This document shows, one piece after another, positions 41,777 to 49,180 of a stretch of 49,180 nucleotides of DNA. The first letter of the stretch is position 1. Each line of letters starts with the position of its first letter. Below the pieces are notes generated by a model, which did no database searches, was not told where the DNA came from, and saw nothing but the letters and a program-made list of their open reading frames with translations. The stretch comes from DASYQV01 sp036005125 (lineage in GTDB: Bacteria > Acidobacteriota > Vicinamibacteria > Vicinamibacterales > UBA2999): positions 1 through 49,180 of the forward strand of contig DASYQV010000282.1 of the NCBI GenBank assembly GCA_036005125.1. The letters are read 5' to 3'. The translations under genes were made by a program, and so were the position numbers.

Positions 41777-42724
41777 TTACTCCGTCGCCGCGCGGAAGTC
41801 CGGCGACAACACACCAGGCACCTTCCGGAACATCTCGTCACGCACCGGCAGGATGAACGAGAAGCGGTAATCGCCCTGCATCCGACCGATCGGAATTCCC
41901 ACCAGGTCACCATGCTGGCTGAGGACGCCGCCACCCGAGACGCCTGGGTGGCCGTCGGTCAGGCAGGTCACGAGGCCGTTTGCCGTGCGCTGTCCTACGT
42001 AGCCGGTGCTGAGAATGATGCCCTTGGAATAGTCGTTACCGAGACGGAAGAGCGGCTCCGCGAACTGGTAGCCGAACGTCGTGTCGAGGCGCAACGCCGG
42101 CAGGTCGAGGTGGCTGTTCACCCTGATGATGGCCCAGTCACCCGGATGCACTTCCACGTTGGCATCGCCGGCGTCAACGAGGTGAGCGGGAAGCTCCTTA
42201 CCCCTGTACTTGATCTTGATTGACGTGATGCGACGGCTTTCGGGACCATCGGATTCGTCGAGCGCCACCACGCCGTGTTTCACCGTGATGAAGTAGCCCT
42301 TACCGAGATATCCCGCCGTGCCGTAGCTCGACTTGCCAAAGTTGTCGTAGGCGTTCATCTCGACGAAGCTCTCGCGCCGCTCGCGGAGCAATCGAACCGG
42401 AAGCAGGCCCATCTCGCTCTGAATCTGGCGCTTGATTTCGGCGACCAGCGGCAAGGTGTTGCCGCTCGCGGCGACGACCTCGGGCTGCCGTTCGACCACC
42501 TCCGCCTGCCGCCCACCTGTGCCAAACGTGTGGTCGTCGGTCGCTGCCTGCCGGGTCTTCAGGATGCTCCGGGCGACCTCGTCGCGGAGCGCACTGATTC
42601 GCGCGTCGTTTTCAGCAAGTTGCAGGGCAATGGATTGCTGCGCTGAATAGGCGCCAGCGGCAAAGAAGAGAGCGGCACCACCGACAGCGAGGGCGGTGTA
42701 ACCGAAGAAGCGGCGAGCGGACAT
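41777..42724 (-). CDS. membrane-anchored trypsin-like (S1-type) serine protease
   Basis: 315 residues. N-terminal signal anchor (about 8-30, YTALAVGGAALFFAAGAYSA), then a coiled-coil stalk (ALQLAENDARISALRDEVAR), then a chymotrypsin-fold domain: catalytic His in GYFITVKHGVVALDES near 150, Asp in PGDWAIIRVNSHLDL near 196 and Ser in GHPGVSGGGVLSQHGDLVGI near 265. No PDZ domain, so it is not a full DegP. Substrate unknown; the domain would sit in the periplasm. A ~190-nt leader with strong structure lies upstream. GGAG is five bases from the start and is complementary to two upstream segments. Confidence 0.87.
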   Translation of the reverse strand: MSARRFFGYTALAVGGAALFFAAGAYSAQQSIALQLAENDARISALRDEVARSILKTRQAATDDHTFGTGGRQAEVVERQPEVVAASGNTLPLVAEIKRQIQSEMGLLPVRLLRERRESFVEMNAYDNFGKSSYGTAGYLGKGYFITVKHGVVALDESDGPESRRITSIKIKYRGKELPAHLVDAGDANVEVHPGDWAIIRVNSHLDLPALRLDTTFGYQFAEPLFRLGNDYSKGIILSTGYVGQRTANGLVTCLTDGHPGVSGGGVLSQHGDLVGIPIGRMQGDYRFSFILPVRDEMFRKVPGVLSPDFRAATE

Positions 42725-42916
42725 GCATGCTCCGATCCGCTACCTAGAGTTGTAAGGAGCGGGCCAGGAGCACCGCGCACTTCCAAGTTCGGCAGCTAAA
42801 ACACCCCGCGCGCTGAGGGCGGGACTTACAGCTTTGCGTGCCGGCACACGGCCGGCCCGCCTTTTCGCTTGGGAAACGGCTGAGCTAAATGCCTTTTAAA
42901 TCAGTATTTAGCGAGC
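42725..42916 (-). ncRNA. structured 5' leader, candidate cis-regulatory RNA (riboswitch-like)
   Basis: Starts from a consensus promoter and ends at the protease start codon. Pairings visible in the RNA: GCUAAAU/AUUUAGC (42906-42912 with 42884-42890); UUCCCAAG/CUUGGAA (42875-42868 with 42787-42781) enclosing GGCGGG/CCCGCC (42861-42856 with 42823-42818), itself enclosing a GCCGGC/GCCGGC hairpin and the loop ACGCAAAGCUGUAAGU. Near the gene, SD-containing GGAGCA (42733-42728) can pair with UGCUCC (42772-42767) or with GCUCC (42760-42756). No match to a riboswitch class I know. Confidence 0.55.
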
Positions 42917-42922
42917 GCCGAT

Positions 42923-42951
42923 AGAGTAGCAGCCACGGCTCCCGCTGTCAA
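42923..42951 (-). promoter_or_regulatory. consensus sigma-70-type promoter of the protease leader
   Basis: Minus strand TTGACA (42951-42946), 17-bp spacer, TG-n-TACTCT (-10 at 42928-42923). The best -35/-10 pair in the window. The -35 overlaps the end of the 57-residue gene. Confidence 0.75.
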
Positions 42952-43121
42952 GGTTTCGTTATACGGCGCCGCCGGACGATAAGCCAGCCCACGAGAAAAA
43001 CCGCCACCCCGTAGGCAAAAAGGCGGGGACTGGGCCCGAGTGGGCCGGCCGTGAAAATGGCCACGAGCAGGACCCACATCCCGGCCAGTTGAAGGGAGCG
43101 ACCCACGTAATACAGAAACAT
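42948..43121 (-). CDS. 57-residue membrane protein
   Basis: Starts at ATG 43121 (MFLYYVGRSLQLAGMWVLLV) and has two predicted membrane helices, about 10-30 and 36-50, with a basic tail RRRRITKP. The same frame is open further upstream to 43442, but that extra part is a Pro/Arg/Glu-rich translation of the GGTTCGG repeat and the end of mutL, so the short form is preferred. Function unknown; no ribosome site is visible because the repeat reaches the start codon. Confidence 0.65.
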   Translation of the reverse strand: MFLYYVGRSLQLAGMWVLLVAIFTAGPLGPSPRLFAYGVAVFLVGWLIVRRRRITKP

Positions 43122-43377
43122 GTCGTTCTCGGTTCGGGGTTCTCGCTTCTCGGTTCGTGTTCGCCTTCTTGGTTCGGTTCCAGGTTCCTGTTCAGGGTTC
43201 GTTTCCGGGTTCGGGGTTCGGCGTTCGGGGTTCGGCGTTCGGGGTTCAGAGTTCGGCGCCTTCACGGCCCACCGAACCGAGAACCCAGAACCGAGAACCG
43301 GAACCGAACGCAGAAGGTGAACACGAACCGAGAAGCGAGAACCGGGAACCCGGAACGACAGGTTCGGTACTCCGCGT
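43122..43377. repeat. large tandem-word inverted repeat (GGTTCGG / CCGAACC)
   Basis: About 140 bp of GGTTCGGG, GTTCTCG and GGTTC words on the left and about 110 bp of GAACCGAGAACC words on the right. It is the largest such element in the window and lies between mutL and the 57-residue gene. It is open in several reading frames. Confidence 0.9.
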
Positions 43378-45153
43378 TCAAATTCTCTGAAAATTCCTTT
43401 CGATCTCGCGCCGAGACAGCCTGAGCATGACCGGTCGGCCATGCGGGCAAATCGTCGAATAGGCGGTTCGGTACAGCTCCTCCAGGATGTGCGCCATCTT
43501 TTCGGGCGTCAGCGCGTAATTTGCCTTGACGGCAGCGTGGCACGCCGTGGTCGCGGCAATGCGCTTGAGGGCATCCTCGACGCCGGCGCCGCGATCGAGG
43601 CCTTCCAAATCCTCCGCAAGCGCGCGCAGCGCGGCGTCACAGTCTTCGCGCCGAAGCAGCGCCGGAACGGCCGACACCCGCAGCGCCTCGCCGCCGAACT
43701 CCTCGACCTCGAACCCCAGTCGGTCCAGATCCGCCGCGCGGTCGATAAGGGCCTGACGGGCGCCCGGCGGCAATTCCAGCAGCATCGGCTCGAGCAACCG
43801 CTGGCTTTCCAGGCGGCCGGCCGTCAAGCGCTCGGTGATGCGCTCGAACAGCACGCGCTCGTGCGCGACGTGCTGGTCGATAATCGCGATTCCCTCCTCG
43901 TCCACCGCGATGATGAATGTGTCGCGGAACTGACCGAGGAGCATCAAGGGCTTGAATCCCGCCGGGGTGTCGAGAGAGGCAGGTGCGACAAGGTCGGCCG
44001 ACGCGCGCTGCGGAGGTCCAAAGGGTACAGGACGCGCGGCTGCTGATCCCCCTGATCCCACGCCTGCCGTCCACCTGCTCGGAAAAATACCGCTGAATGA
44101 ACCAGGAAGAACCTGCGCGAACGGCACACGCTCACCGACGGTCGGCGGGCGGAGCTCCAGCTCGGGCGCCGAGGCGCGCCCGAGCGCCTCGCCGAGCGTC
44201 CGCCGGACCACCTCGTGCACGTGCGACTGCTCGCGGAAGCGGACTTCAGCCTTCGTGGGGTGCACGTTCACATCGACTTCCTCGCGCGGCATCTCGAGGA
44301 ACAGATGCACCTCCGGGCTGCGCTCCTTGATTGAGGCCACGCTGTAGGCATCGATGATCGCGTGCGCGATCGTCCGATCCTTGACCACCCGTCGGTTGAC
44401 GAACACATTCTGCGGGCCGCGGGTCGGTCCCTGCTCCACCAGTGCCGCAATGTAGCCCGATACCCGTATGCCGCCCACCTCGCGCCGGACCTCCACCAGG
44501 TCGGGCCTCTCACCATAGAGCTGGTACAGGCGATCCCGCAGCGTCGCTACCGGCGGACATGTCAGCACGTTCCGTCCGGCGCTCGTCAGCGTGAAGCCGA
44601 TCTCGGGATACCCGAGCGCGAGCTGCGTGACGATTCTTGAAACCTGCGCCGATTCGGCCGCGTCGGATTTCAGGAACTTGCGCCGCGCCGGCACGTTGTA
44701 GAAGACGTCGGCCACTTCGACCGAGGTGCCCTCGGGCATGCCGATCTCCGTGACGGCCGCGATGGCGCCACCATTGACCCGAATTTCGGTGCCCGACCCG
44801 GTGCCCCGCGCACGCGTGCGCAGGGAGAAATGCGAGACCGATGCGATGCTCGGAAGCGCCTCCCCCCGGAATCCGAGCGTCGCAATCCGCTCGAGATCGT
44901 CGGCGCGCCGGATCTTGCTCGTCGCGTGCCGCTCGATCGCGAGCCGCGCGTCCTCCGGCTCCATCCCCTCGCCGTCATCTTCGACCCGAATCAGCTTCTT
45001 GCCGCCATATTCCACGGTGACGCCAATGCGCTTCGCGCCGGCGTCGATCGCATTCTCAATCAATTCCTTGATCACCGACGCCGGCCGCTCGACGACCTCC
45101 CCGGCGGCGATCTGGTTGGCAAGGTCGGCAGGCAGGCGGTAGATCCTCGGCAC
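43378..45153 (-). CDS. mutL: DNA mismatch repair protein MutL (endonuclease type)
   Basis: 591 residues from GTG 45153 (PRIYRLPADLANQIAAGEVV); an open frame to 45273 adds no conserved sequence. The GHKL ATPase domain shows IKELIENAIDAG near 31, DDGEGM near 58 and TLGFRGEALPSIASVS near 90. The C-terminal domain has DQHVAHERVLFE near 446, which fits the nuclease motif D-Q-H-x-x-x-E-x4-E with Val in place of Ala, plus ACHAAVKAN and CPHGRP. It should therefore nick DNA itself, as in bacteria without MutH. No mutS in the window. Confidence 0.96.
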   Translation of the reverse strand: MPRIYRLPADLANQIAAGEVVERPASVIKELIENAIDAGAKRIGVTVEYGGKKLIRVEDDGEGMEPEDARLAIERHATSKIRRADDLERIATLGFRGEALPSIASVSHFSLRTRARGTGSGTEIRVNGGAIAAVTEIGMPEGTSVEVADVFYNVPARRKFLKSDAAESAQVSRIVTQLALGYPEIGFTLTSAGRNVLTCPPVATLRDRLYQLYGERPDLVEVRREVGGIRVSGYIAALVEQGPTRGPQNVFVNRRVVKDRTIAHAIIDAYSVASIKERSPEVHLFLEMPREEVDVNVHPTKAEVRFREQSHVHEVVRRTLGEALGRASAPELELRPPTVGERVPFAQVLPGSFSGIFPSRWTAGVGSGGSAAARPVPFGPPQRASADLVAPASLDTPAGFKPLMLLGQFRDTFIIAVDEEGIAIIDQHVAHERVLFERITERLTAGRLESQRLLEPMLLELPPGARQALIDRAADLDRLGFEVEEFGGEALRVSAVPALLRREDCDAALRALAEDLEGLDRGAGVEDALKRIAATTACHAAVKANYALTPEKMAHILEELYRTAYSTICPHGRPVMLRLSRREIERNFQRI

Positions 45154-45226
45154 TACTGGTGCGTCCTTGTGATTTCCGGGCAGGCCGCCCGTTGGTTGAC
45201 CCGCAAGATCATGGTCGAACAGTCCA

Positions 45227-46195
45227 CTAGATCCAACCCTTCGCGCGAAAGACGGCCAGCATTGCGGCGGCAATCGCGATCATGATGCCGAAGATCCACC
45301 AGAACTGCGTCGCATCGCCGCCCGGAAAATGCGGAAGCGGAACGTTCATGCCGTACATGCCCGTGAGCACCGTCAGCGGAAGGAAAATCGTCGACACGAC
45401 GGTGAGCACCTTCATGACCTGGTTCAGCCGGTTCGAGACGGTCGAGAGGTGCGCCTCGAGAATCCCGGTGACCCGGTCCTGGAAGATCATGGTTTCGTCC
45501 GCGAGCCGCACCAGGTGGTCGTAGACGTCGCGGAACCGGTAGGCCATTTCGTCGGTGATGACGGAGAACTCGCGACGTGCGAGCCGACCGACCACGTCGC
45601 GTTGGGGAATCACGACGCGCCGCAGCGACGACAGATCGCGCTTCAGGTCGAGAATCTCCCGCACCAGGTCGCTGCTGCTGCCGAGCATCGCCTCCTGCTC
45701 CATGCGATCGATGCGCTCTTCGAGCTCCTCTATCTCCGGCCGGTAGTTGTCCACCATCGAGTCGACGATCCGGTGCAGGAGGGCAACCGGGCCTTCGGCC
45801 AGGATGTGCGGGTGCTGACTGCAGATCTCGCGCAACCGCGCGATGCTGCGCGAGCGCCCGTCGTGCACGGTCACAAGATAATTGCGTCCAAGAAGGAAGT
45901 CGACGTCGCGCGTGGCGAACCGGTGCTCCTGTTCCTGGAAATCGATTCCGTGCAGGATCAGGTACAGATAGCCCTGATAGGCCTCGACCTTCGGAAACTG
46001 AATCTCGCTGGCGGCGTCTTCGACGGCAAGCGGGTGGAAGTGAAAGGTATCCACGAGGACGCTCTGGATCTCCTCGCGCGTGGACGCCACGAGGTCCACC
46101 CAGAGCGCCGCCCGCGACGAGGGGTCGAGCCACGCCGGCTCCACCCGCTCGGCGTGCTTCGTCTCGCCGTTCTGGTGGACGTAGATGCTGATCAC
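45227..46195 (-). CDS. corA: CorA-type magnesium/cobalt transporter
   Basis: A homopentameric channel for divalent metal ions. 322 residues from GTG 46195. The long cytoplasmic N-terminal domain includes HFHPLAVEDAASEIQFPKVE near 52, and a long stalk helix (about 210-270) leads to two C-terminal membrane helices. The selectivity motif YGMN is seen in LTGMYGMNVPLPHFPGG near 279. Standard in length and order. Single gene flanked by repeats on its upstream side. Confidence 0.95.
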   Translation of the reverse strand: MISIYVHQNGETKHAERVEPAWLDPSSRAALWVDLVASTREEIQSVLVDTFHFHPLAVEDAASEIQFPKVEAYQGYLYLILHGIDFQEQEHRFATRDVDFLLGRNYLVTVHDGRSRSIARLREICSQHPHILAEGPVALLHRIVDSMVDNYRPEIEELEERIDRMEQEAMLGSSSDLVREILDLKRDLSSLRRVVIPQRDVVGRLARREFSVITDEMAYRFRDVYDHLVRLADETMIFQDRVTGILEAHLSTVSNRLNQVMKVLTVVSTIFLPLTVLTGMYGMNVPLPHFPGGDATQFWWIFGIMIAIAAAMLAVFRAKGWI

Positions 46196-46203
46196 GTAAG
46201 ACT

Positions 46204-46292
46204 CAGGCTGCGGGCTGCCGGCTACAGGCTACGGGCAGAGAAAAAGCAGCATGCTTTCCTGGCGCCCGGAGCCCGAATCCCGCGGCCTGAAG
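46204..46292. repeat. intergenic inverted repeat (GGCTGCGG / CCCGCGGCC words)
   Basis: GGCTGCGGGCTGCCGGCTAC words on the left, GCCCGGAGCCCGAATCCCGC on the right, and an inner AAAGCAGCATGCTTT palindrome at about 46243-46257. Between ppdK and corA. Confidence 0.8.
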
Positions 46293-46312
46293 CGTGCTCA
46301 GATCTCCTGCAG

Positions 46313-49177
46313 CTAGTCGCCAACCCGCACCGCCAGCGCCGCCTGCGCGGCGGCCAGGCGCGCGACCGGCACGCGATACGGTGAGCAGCTGACGTAGTTC
46401 AATCCGACGTTCTCGAAGAAGTGGATCGACGCGGGATCGCCGCCATGCTCGCCGCAGACACCGAGCTTGATGTCCGGACGCGTCCGGCGGCCGAGCTCGA
46501 CGGCCGTGCGCACTATCGGGCCCACACCGTCGGTGTCGAACGTCGCGAACGGGTCCTTGTCGAGGATCTTCTTCTCCTGATAGATGCGCAGGAACTTGCC
46601 GATGTCATCGCGGGAGAATCCGAACGTGAGCTGTGTCAGGTCGTTCGTGCCAAAGGAGAAGAACTCCGCCTCCTGGGCGATCTGGTCGGCGGTCATCGCG
46701 CCGCGGGGGACCTCGATCATCGTGCCGACGAGATAATCCACCTGGACGCCCTGCTCTTTGATGACCTCGGCCGCGACACGATCGACGATCGCTTTCTGGT
46801 CGCGGAGCTCCTTCACGTGGCCGACGAGCGGGATCATGATTTCCGGCGTCACCTTCAGGCCTTCCTTGGCGAGCTGGCAGGCTGCCTCGATGATGGCGCG
46901 TGTCTGCATCTCGGTGATCTCGGGATAGGTGATGCCGAGACGGACGCCGCGGTGGCCGAGCATCGGGTTGAACTCGTGAAGCTGCTCGACGCGGCGCAGC
47001 AGCGCCAGCTTTTTCTCGAGCTCCTCTGCCGCACCCTGACGGTTTTCGAGCTTCGCAATCTCGACCATGAGCTCCTCGCGCTTCGGGAGAAACTCATGGA
47101 GCGGCGGATCGATCGTCCGGATCGTGACGGGCTCTCCATGCATGGCCTTGAAGACACCGTAGAAATCGCCGCGCTGCATCGGCAGCAGCTCCGCGAGCGC
47201 CTTGCGCCGGTCTGGCTCGTTGTCGGCCAGGATCATGCGCTGCACGATCGGAATTCGTCCCTCGCCGAAGAACATGTGCTCGGTGCGGCAGAGCCCGATG
47301 CCCCGCGCGCCGAAGCCGTACGCCATCTCCGACTGATCGGGCTGGTCCGCATTGGCGCGGACGCCCATCCGCCGGAACTTGTCCGACCAGGTCAGGATCT
47401 GGTTGAAGCGGCGGTAGATATCCGACTGTTCGGCAGGCAGCTCCCCGTTCACCACCTGCAGGATCTCGCTCGGCTTCGACGCCACGCGCGCGAGCTTCAC
47501 CTCGCCTGTCAGCCCGTCGAAGGAGATGAAATCGCCCTCCTTGACGGTCTTGCCGTTGACGGTGAACTGCTTCGCTGCCTCGTTGATTTCGAGCTCGCCC
47601 GCCCCCACGATCGACGGCTTGCCCATCTGACGGCCGACGACGGCGGCATGCGAGGTCATGCCGCCGGTGGCCGTGAGGATGCCCTGCGACACGAACATGC
47701 CGTGGATGTCGTCCGGCACGGTCTCGCGGCGCACCAGGATCACGGGCTTCCCCTGATCGGCCCATGCCACGGCCTGATCCGCGCTGAACACGACCTGACC
47801 GCTGGCGGCGCCCGGTGAGGCGGGCAGCCCTTTGGTGGCCGCTGGAATGGCCCTCCATTCCTTCAGATCGAATCCAGGTGCGAGCAACTGCGAGAGCGCC
47901 TCCGGATCGATTTGGAGGATCGCCTCCTTTGGCGTGATCAGCTTCTCGGTCACGAGGTCGGTTGCTATCACCACCGCTGCATATCCGGTCCGCTTGCCGT
48001 TACGCGTCTGCAGCATGAACAGCCGCTCGTCCTGGATCGTGAACTCGAAGTCCTGAACGTCTTTGTAGTGCTTCTCCAGGCGTGTGGTGATCTCGCGCAG
48101 CTCGCGATACGCGTTCGGCATCACCTTCTCGAGCTCGGAGATTGGCTGCGGCGTGCGGATGCCGGCCACCACGTCCTCGCCCTGGGCGTTGACGAGGAAC
48201 TCGCCGTAGAACTCCTTGGCCCCCGTTGCGGGGTTCCGCGTAAAGCCGACGCCCGTTGCCGAACGGTTGCCGGTGTTGCCGAAGACCATCATCTGCACGT
48301 TCACCGCCGTGCCGATGTGATCGGGAATGTCGTAGATGCGGCGATACTCCTGAGCGCGGGGGTTCATCCAGGAGCGGAACACGGCGTTGCGCGCCATCCT
48401 CAACTGCTCGTGGGGGTCCTGCGGGAAATCACGATTCGCCCGGGTCCGGACAACCTTCTTGTACCGCTCGACGACCTCGCGCAGCGCCGTCTCGTCGAGA
48501 TCGGTGTCCTGCGCCGTGCCGCGGGCCTTCTTGACCGCCTCGAACTCGTGCTCGAACGCATCCTTTGGAATCTCGAGCACCACGTTGCCGAACATCTGGA
48601 TGAAGCGGCGGTAGCTGTCGAACGCGAAGCGGCCGTTCTGCGTGCGGCGCTTCAGTCCCTCCACAGCCTGGTCGTTGAGCCCAAGGTTGAGGATGGTGTC
48701 CATCATGCCCGGCATCGAAAACTTCGCGCCAGAACGGACCGAGACGAGCAAGGGGTTCTCGCTCGAGCCGAGCGTGGCGCCCGCCGCCTTTTCGAGCTTC
48801 CGCAGATTCTCGGCGACCTCGGCCTCGATCGACGCGGGAATGTTGCCGTTCTCCGCGTAGTAGATGCTGCAGACATCGGTAGAGATCGTGAAACCAGGCG
48901 GCACCGGCAGGCCCGCGTTGGTCATCTCGGCCAGTCCCGCGCCCTTGCCGCCGAGCGTGTCCCGCATCGTCCGGTCCCCATCGGCCTTGCCGTTGCCGAA
49001 AAAGAACACATGCTTTCTGGCGCGCGCTGCCGGCTTCTTCGCGGGCGCAGCCGCCTTGGCGGTTCCTTTCTTTACCGGCGCGGCCACCTTGCCGGCTCCC
49101 TTTTTCGCCACCCGGGCCACCGTCGCCACGGCCTTCGCGACCGCCTTCACCGGCTTCAGCGTCGTCTTCTTTGCCAT
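46313..49177 (-). CDS. ppdK: pyruvate, phosphate dikinase with histone H1-like basic N-terminal tail
   Basis: It interconverts pyruvate, ATP and phosphate with PEP, AMP and diphosphate. 954 residues, about 60-80 more than usual. Residues 1-56 are almost only Lys, Ala, Val and Pro (KKTTLKPVKAVAKAVATVAR; VKKGTAKAAAPAKKPAARAR), unlike the family. The enzyme proper starts at about 57 (HVFFFGNGKADGDRTM). The ATP-grasp domain has LGGKGAGLAEM near 76 and SVRSGAKFSMPGMMDTILNL near 146; the phosphohistidine is in GGMTSHAAVVGRQMGKPS near 510; and the PEP domain ends with LGVCGEHGGDPASI near 906 with the catalytic Cys. ATG 49177, three bases from the window edge, so its promoter is outside. Confidence 0.95.
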   Translation of the reverse strand: MAKKTTLKPVKAVAKAVATVARVAKKGAGKVAAPVKKGTAKAAAPAKKPAARARKHVFFFGNGKADGDRTMRDTLGGKGAGLAEMTNAGLPVPPGFTISTDVCSIYYAENGNIPASIEAEVAENLRKLEKAAGATLGSSENPLLVSVRSGAKFSMPGMMDTILNLGLNDQAVEGLKRRTQNGRFAFDSYRRFIQMFGNVVLEIPKDAFEHEFEAVKKARGTAQDTDLDETALREVVERYKKVVRTRANRDFPQDPHEQLRMARNAVFRSWMNPRAQEYRRIYDIPDHIGTAVNVQMMVFGNTGNRSATGVGFTRNPATGAKEFYGEFLVNAQGEDVVAGIRTPQPISELEKVMPNAYRELREITTRLEKHYKDVQDFEFTIQDERLFMLQTRNGKRTGYAAVVIATDLVTEKLITPKEAILQIDPEALSQLLAPGFDLKEWRAIPAATKGLPASPGAASGQVVFSADQAVAWADQGKPVILVRRETVPDDIHGMFVSQGILTATGGMTSHAAVVGRQMGKPSIVGAGELEINEAAKQFTVNGKTVKEGDFISFDGLTGEVKLARVASKPSEILQVVNGELPAEQSDIYRRFNQILTWSDKFRRMGVRANADQPDQSEMAYGFGARGIGLCRTEHMFFGEGRIPIVQRMILADNEPDRRKALAELLPMQRGDFYGVFKAMHGEPVTIRTIDPPLHEFLPKREELMVEIAKLENRQGAAEELEKKLALLRRVEQLHEFNPMLGHRGVRLGITYPEITEMQTRAIIEAACQLAKEGLKVTPEIMIPLVGHVKELRDQKAIVDRVAAEVIKEQGVQVDYLVGTMIEVPRGAMTADQIAQEAEFFSFGTNDLTQLTFGFSRDDIGKFLRIYQEKKILDKDPFATFDTDGVGPIVRTAVELGRRTRPDIKLGVCGEHGGDPASIHFFENVGLNYVSCSPYRVPVARLAAAQAALAVRVGD

Positions 49178-49180
49178 GCT

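Noticed and set aside
42780..42880. ACGCAAAGC in the protease leader suggested a c-di-GMP-I (GEMM) riboswitch.
   Set aside because: The preceding AAACC loop and GNRA tetraloop are absent, and the tetraloop-receptor hairpin is not in the right place. Only the short ACGCAAAGC string agrees.
42948..43442. A 164-codon frame covering the GGTTCGG repeat and the 57-residue membrane protein.
   Set aside because: Its first part overlaps the end of mutL in another frame and then translates a low-complexity repeat; only the last 57 codons look like a protein.

Overview
The window looks like chromosome from a GC-rich Acidobacteriota, probably of the Vicinamibacteria type. The clues are a VWFA-related secreted protein of the kind typical of Acidobacteria, a (truncated) FtsX/MacB permease of the acidobacterial duplicated-orphan-permease type, Gram-negative envelope genes (BamD, MlaEFD), many GTG starts, and intergenic spaces full of short-word inverted repeats. 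The taxonomic call is inference; no rRNA gene is present. Most genes are housekeeping; the novelty lies in the intergenic DNA and in odd tails, insertions and truncations of otherwise ordinary genes.

Layout. 1-2084: 5' part of a sigma-54-dependent activator (minus), divergent from aroC. 3529-4767: exported unknown protein. 4944-9905: tightly overlapping def-fmt-rsmB-PASTA-rpe-thioesterase run, then bamD and a secreted repeat protein (to 11741). 11865-14923: pgsA divergent from a sugar-nucleotide pair (nucleotidyltransferase plus phosphohexomutase), then tRNA-Gly(CCC). 15236-20871: outer-membrane-like protein, a 97-residue basic protein, deoC-rpiB, hpt, an exported MTA/SAH-deaminase-like amidohydrolase and upp; two inverted copies of a ~140-bp structured element lie at 15940 and 20014. 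20934-24501: dienelactone hydrolase, tRNA-Val(CAC), a small toxin-antitoxin-like pair and a 5'-truncated permease, which is the one clearly accessory segment. 24502-32400: ubiB-like kinase, a secreted unknown, and the minus-strand run uvrB-mlaE-mlaF-mlaD-ytxH-DUF948-like. 32610-37590: VWFA protein, a Rossmann-DHH phosphoesterase with an upstream 16-codon ORF, a cystathionine gamma-synthase-like enzyme, and an exported metallo-beta-lactamase-fold protein. 37667-49177: patatin-like pseudoenzyme, greA, trmH-like methylase plus rarA, S1-like protease with a long structured leader, mutL, corA and ppdK.

How genes work together. def/fmt/rsmB concern initiator methionine and ribosome maturation. hpt, upp, deoC and rpiB form a nucleobase/pentose-phosphate salvage neighbourhood. 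MlaE/F/D form an MCE-type lipid transporter core. trmH-rarA, mutL and uvrB serve RNA modification and genome maintenance.

Most interesting: (1) the paired ~140-bp elements with compensatory base-pair changes; (2) an inverted repeat, built from a word specific to each site, at every convergent gene junction; (3) a ~190-nt leader behind the best consensus promoter of the window, with two alternative anti-Shine-Dalgarno segments; (4) a hairpin-forming 30-bp minisatellite in frame inside rsmB; (5) a DeoC/RpiB pair with microcompartment-like N-termini but no shell gene nearby; (6) a toxin-antitoxin pair at the exact breakpoint of a permease.
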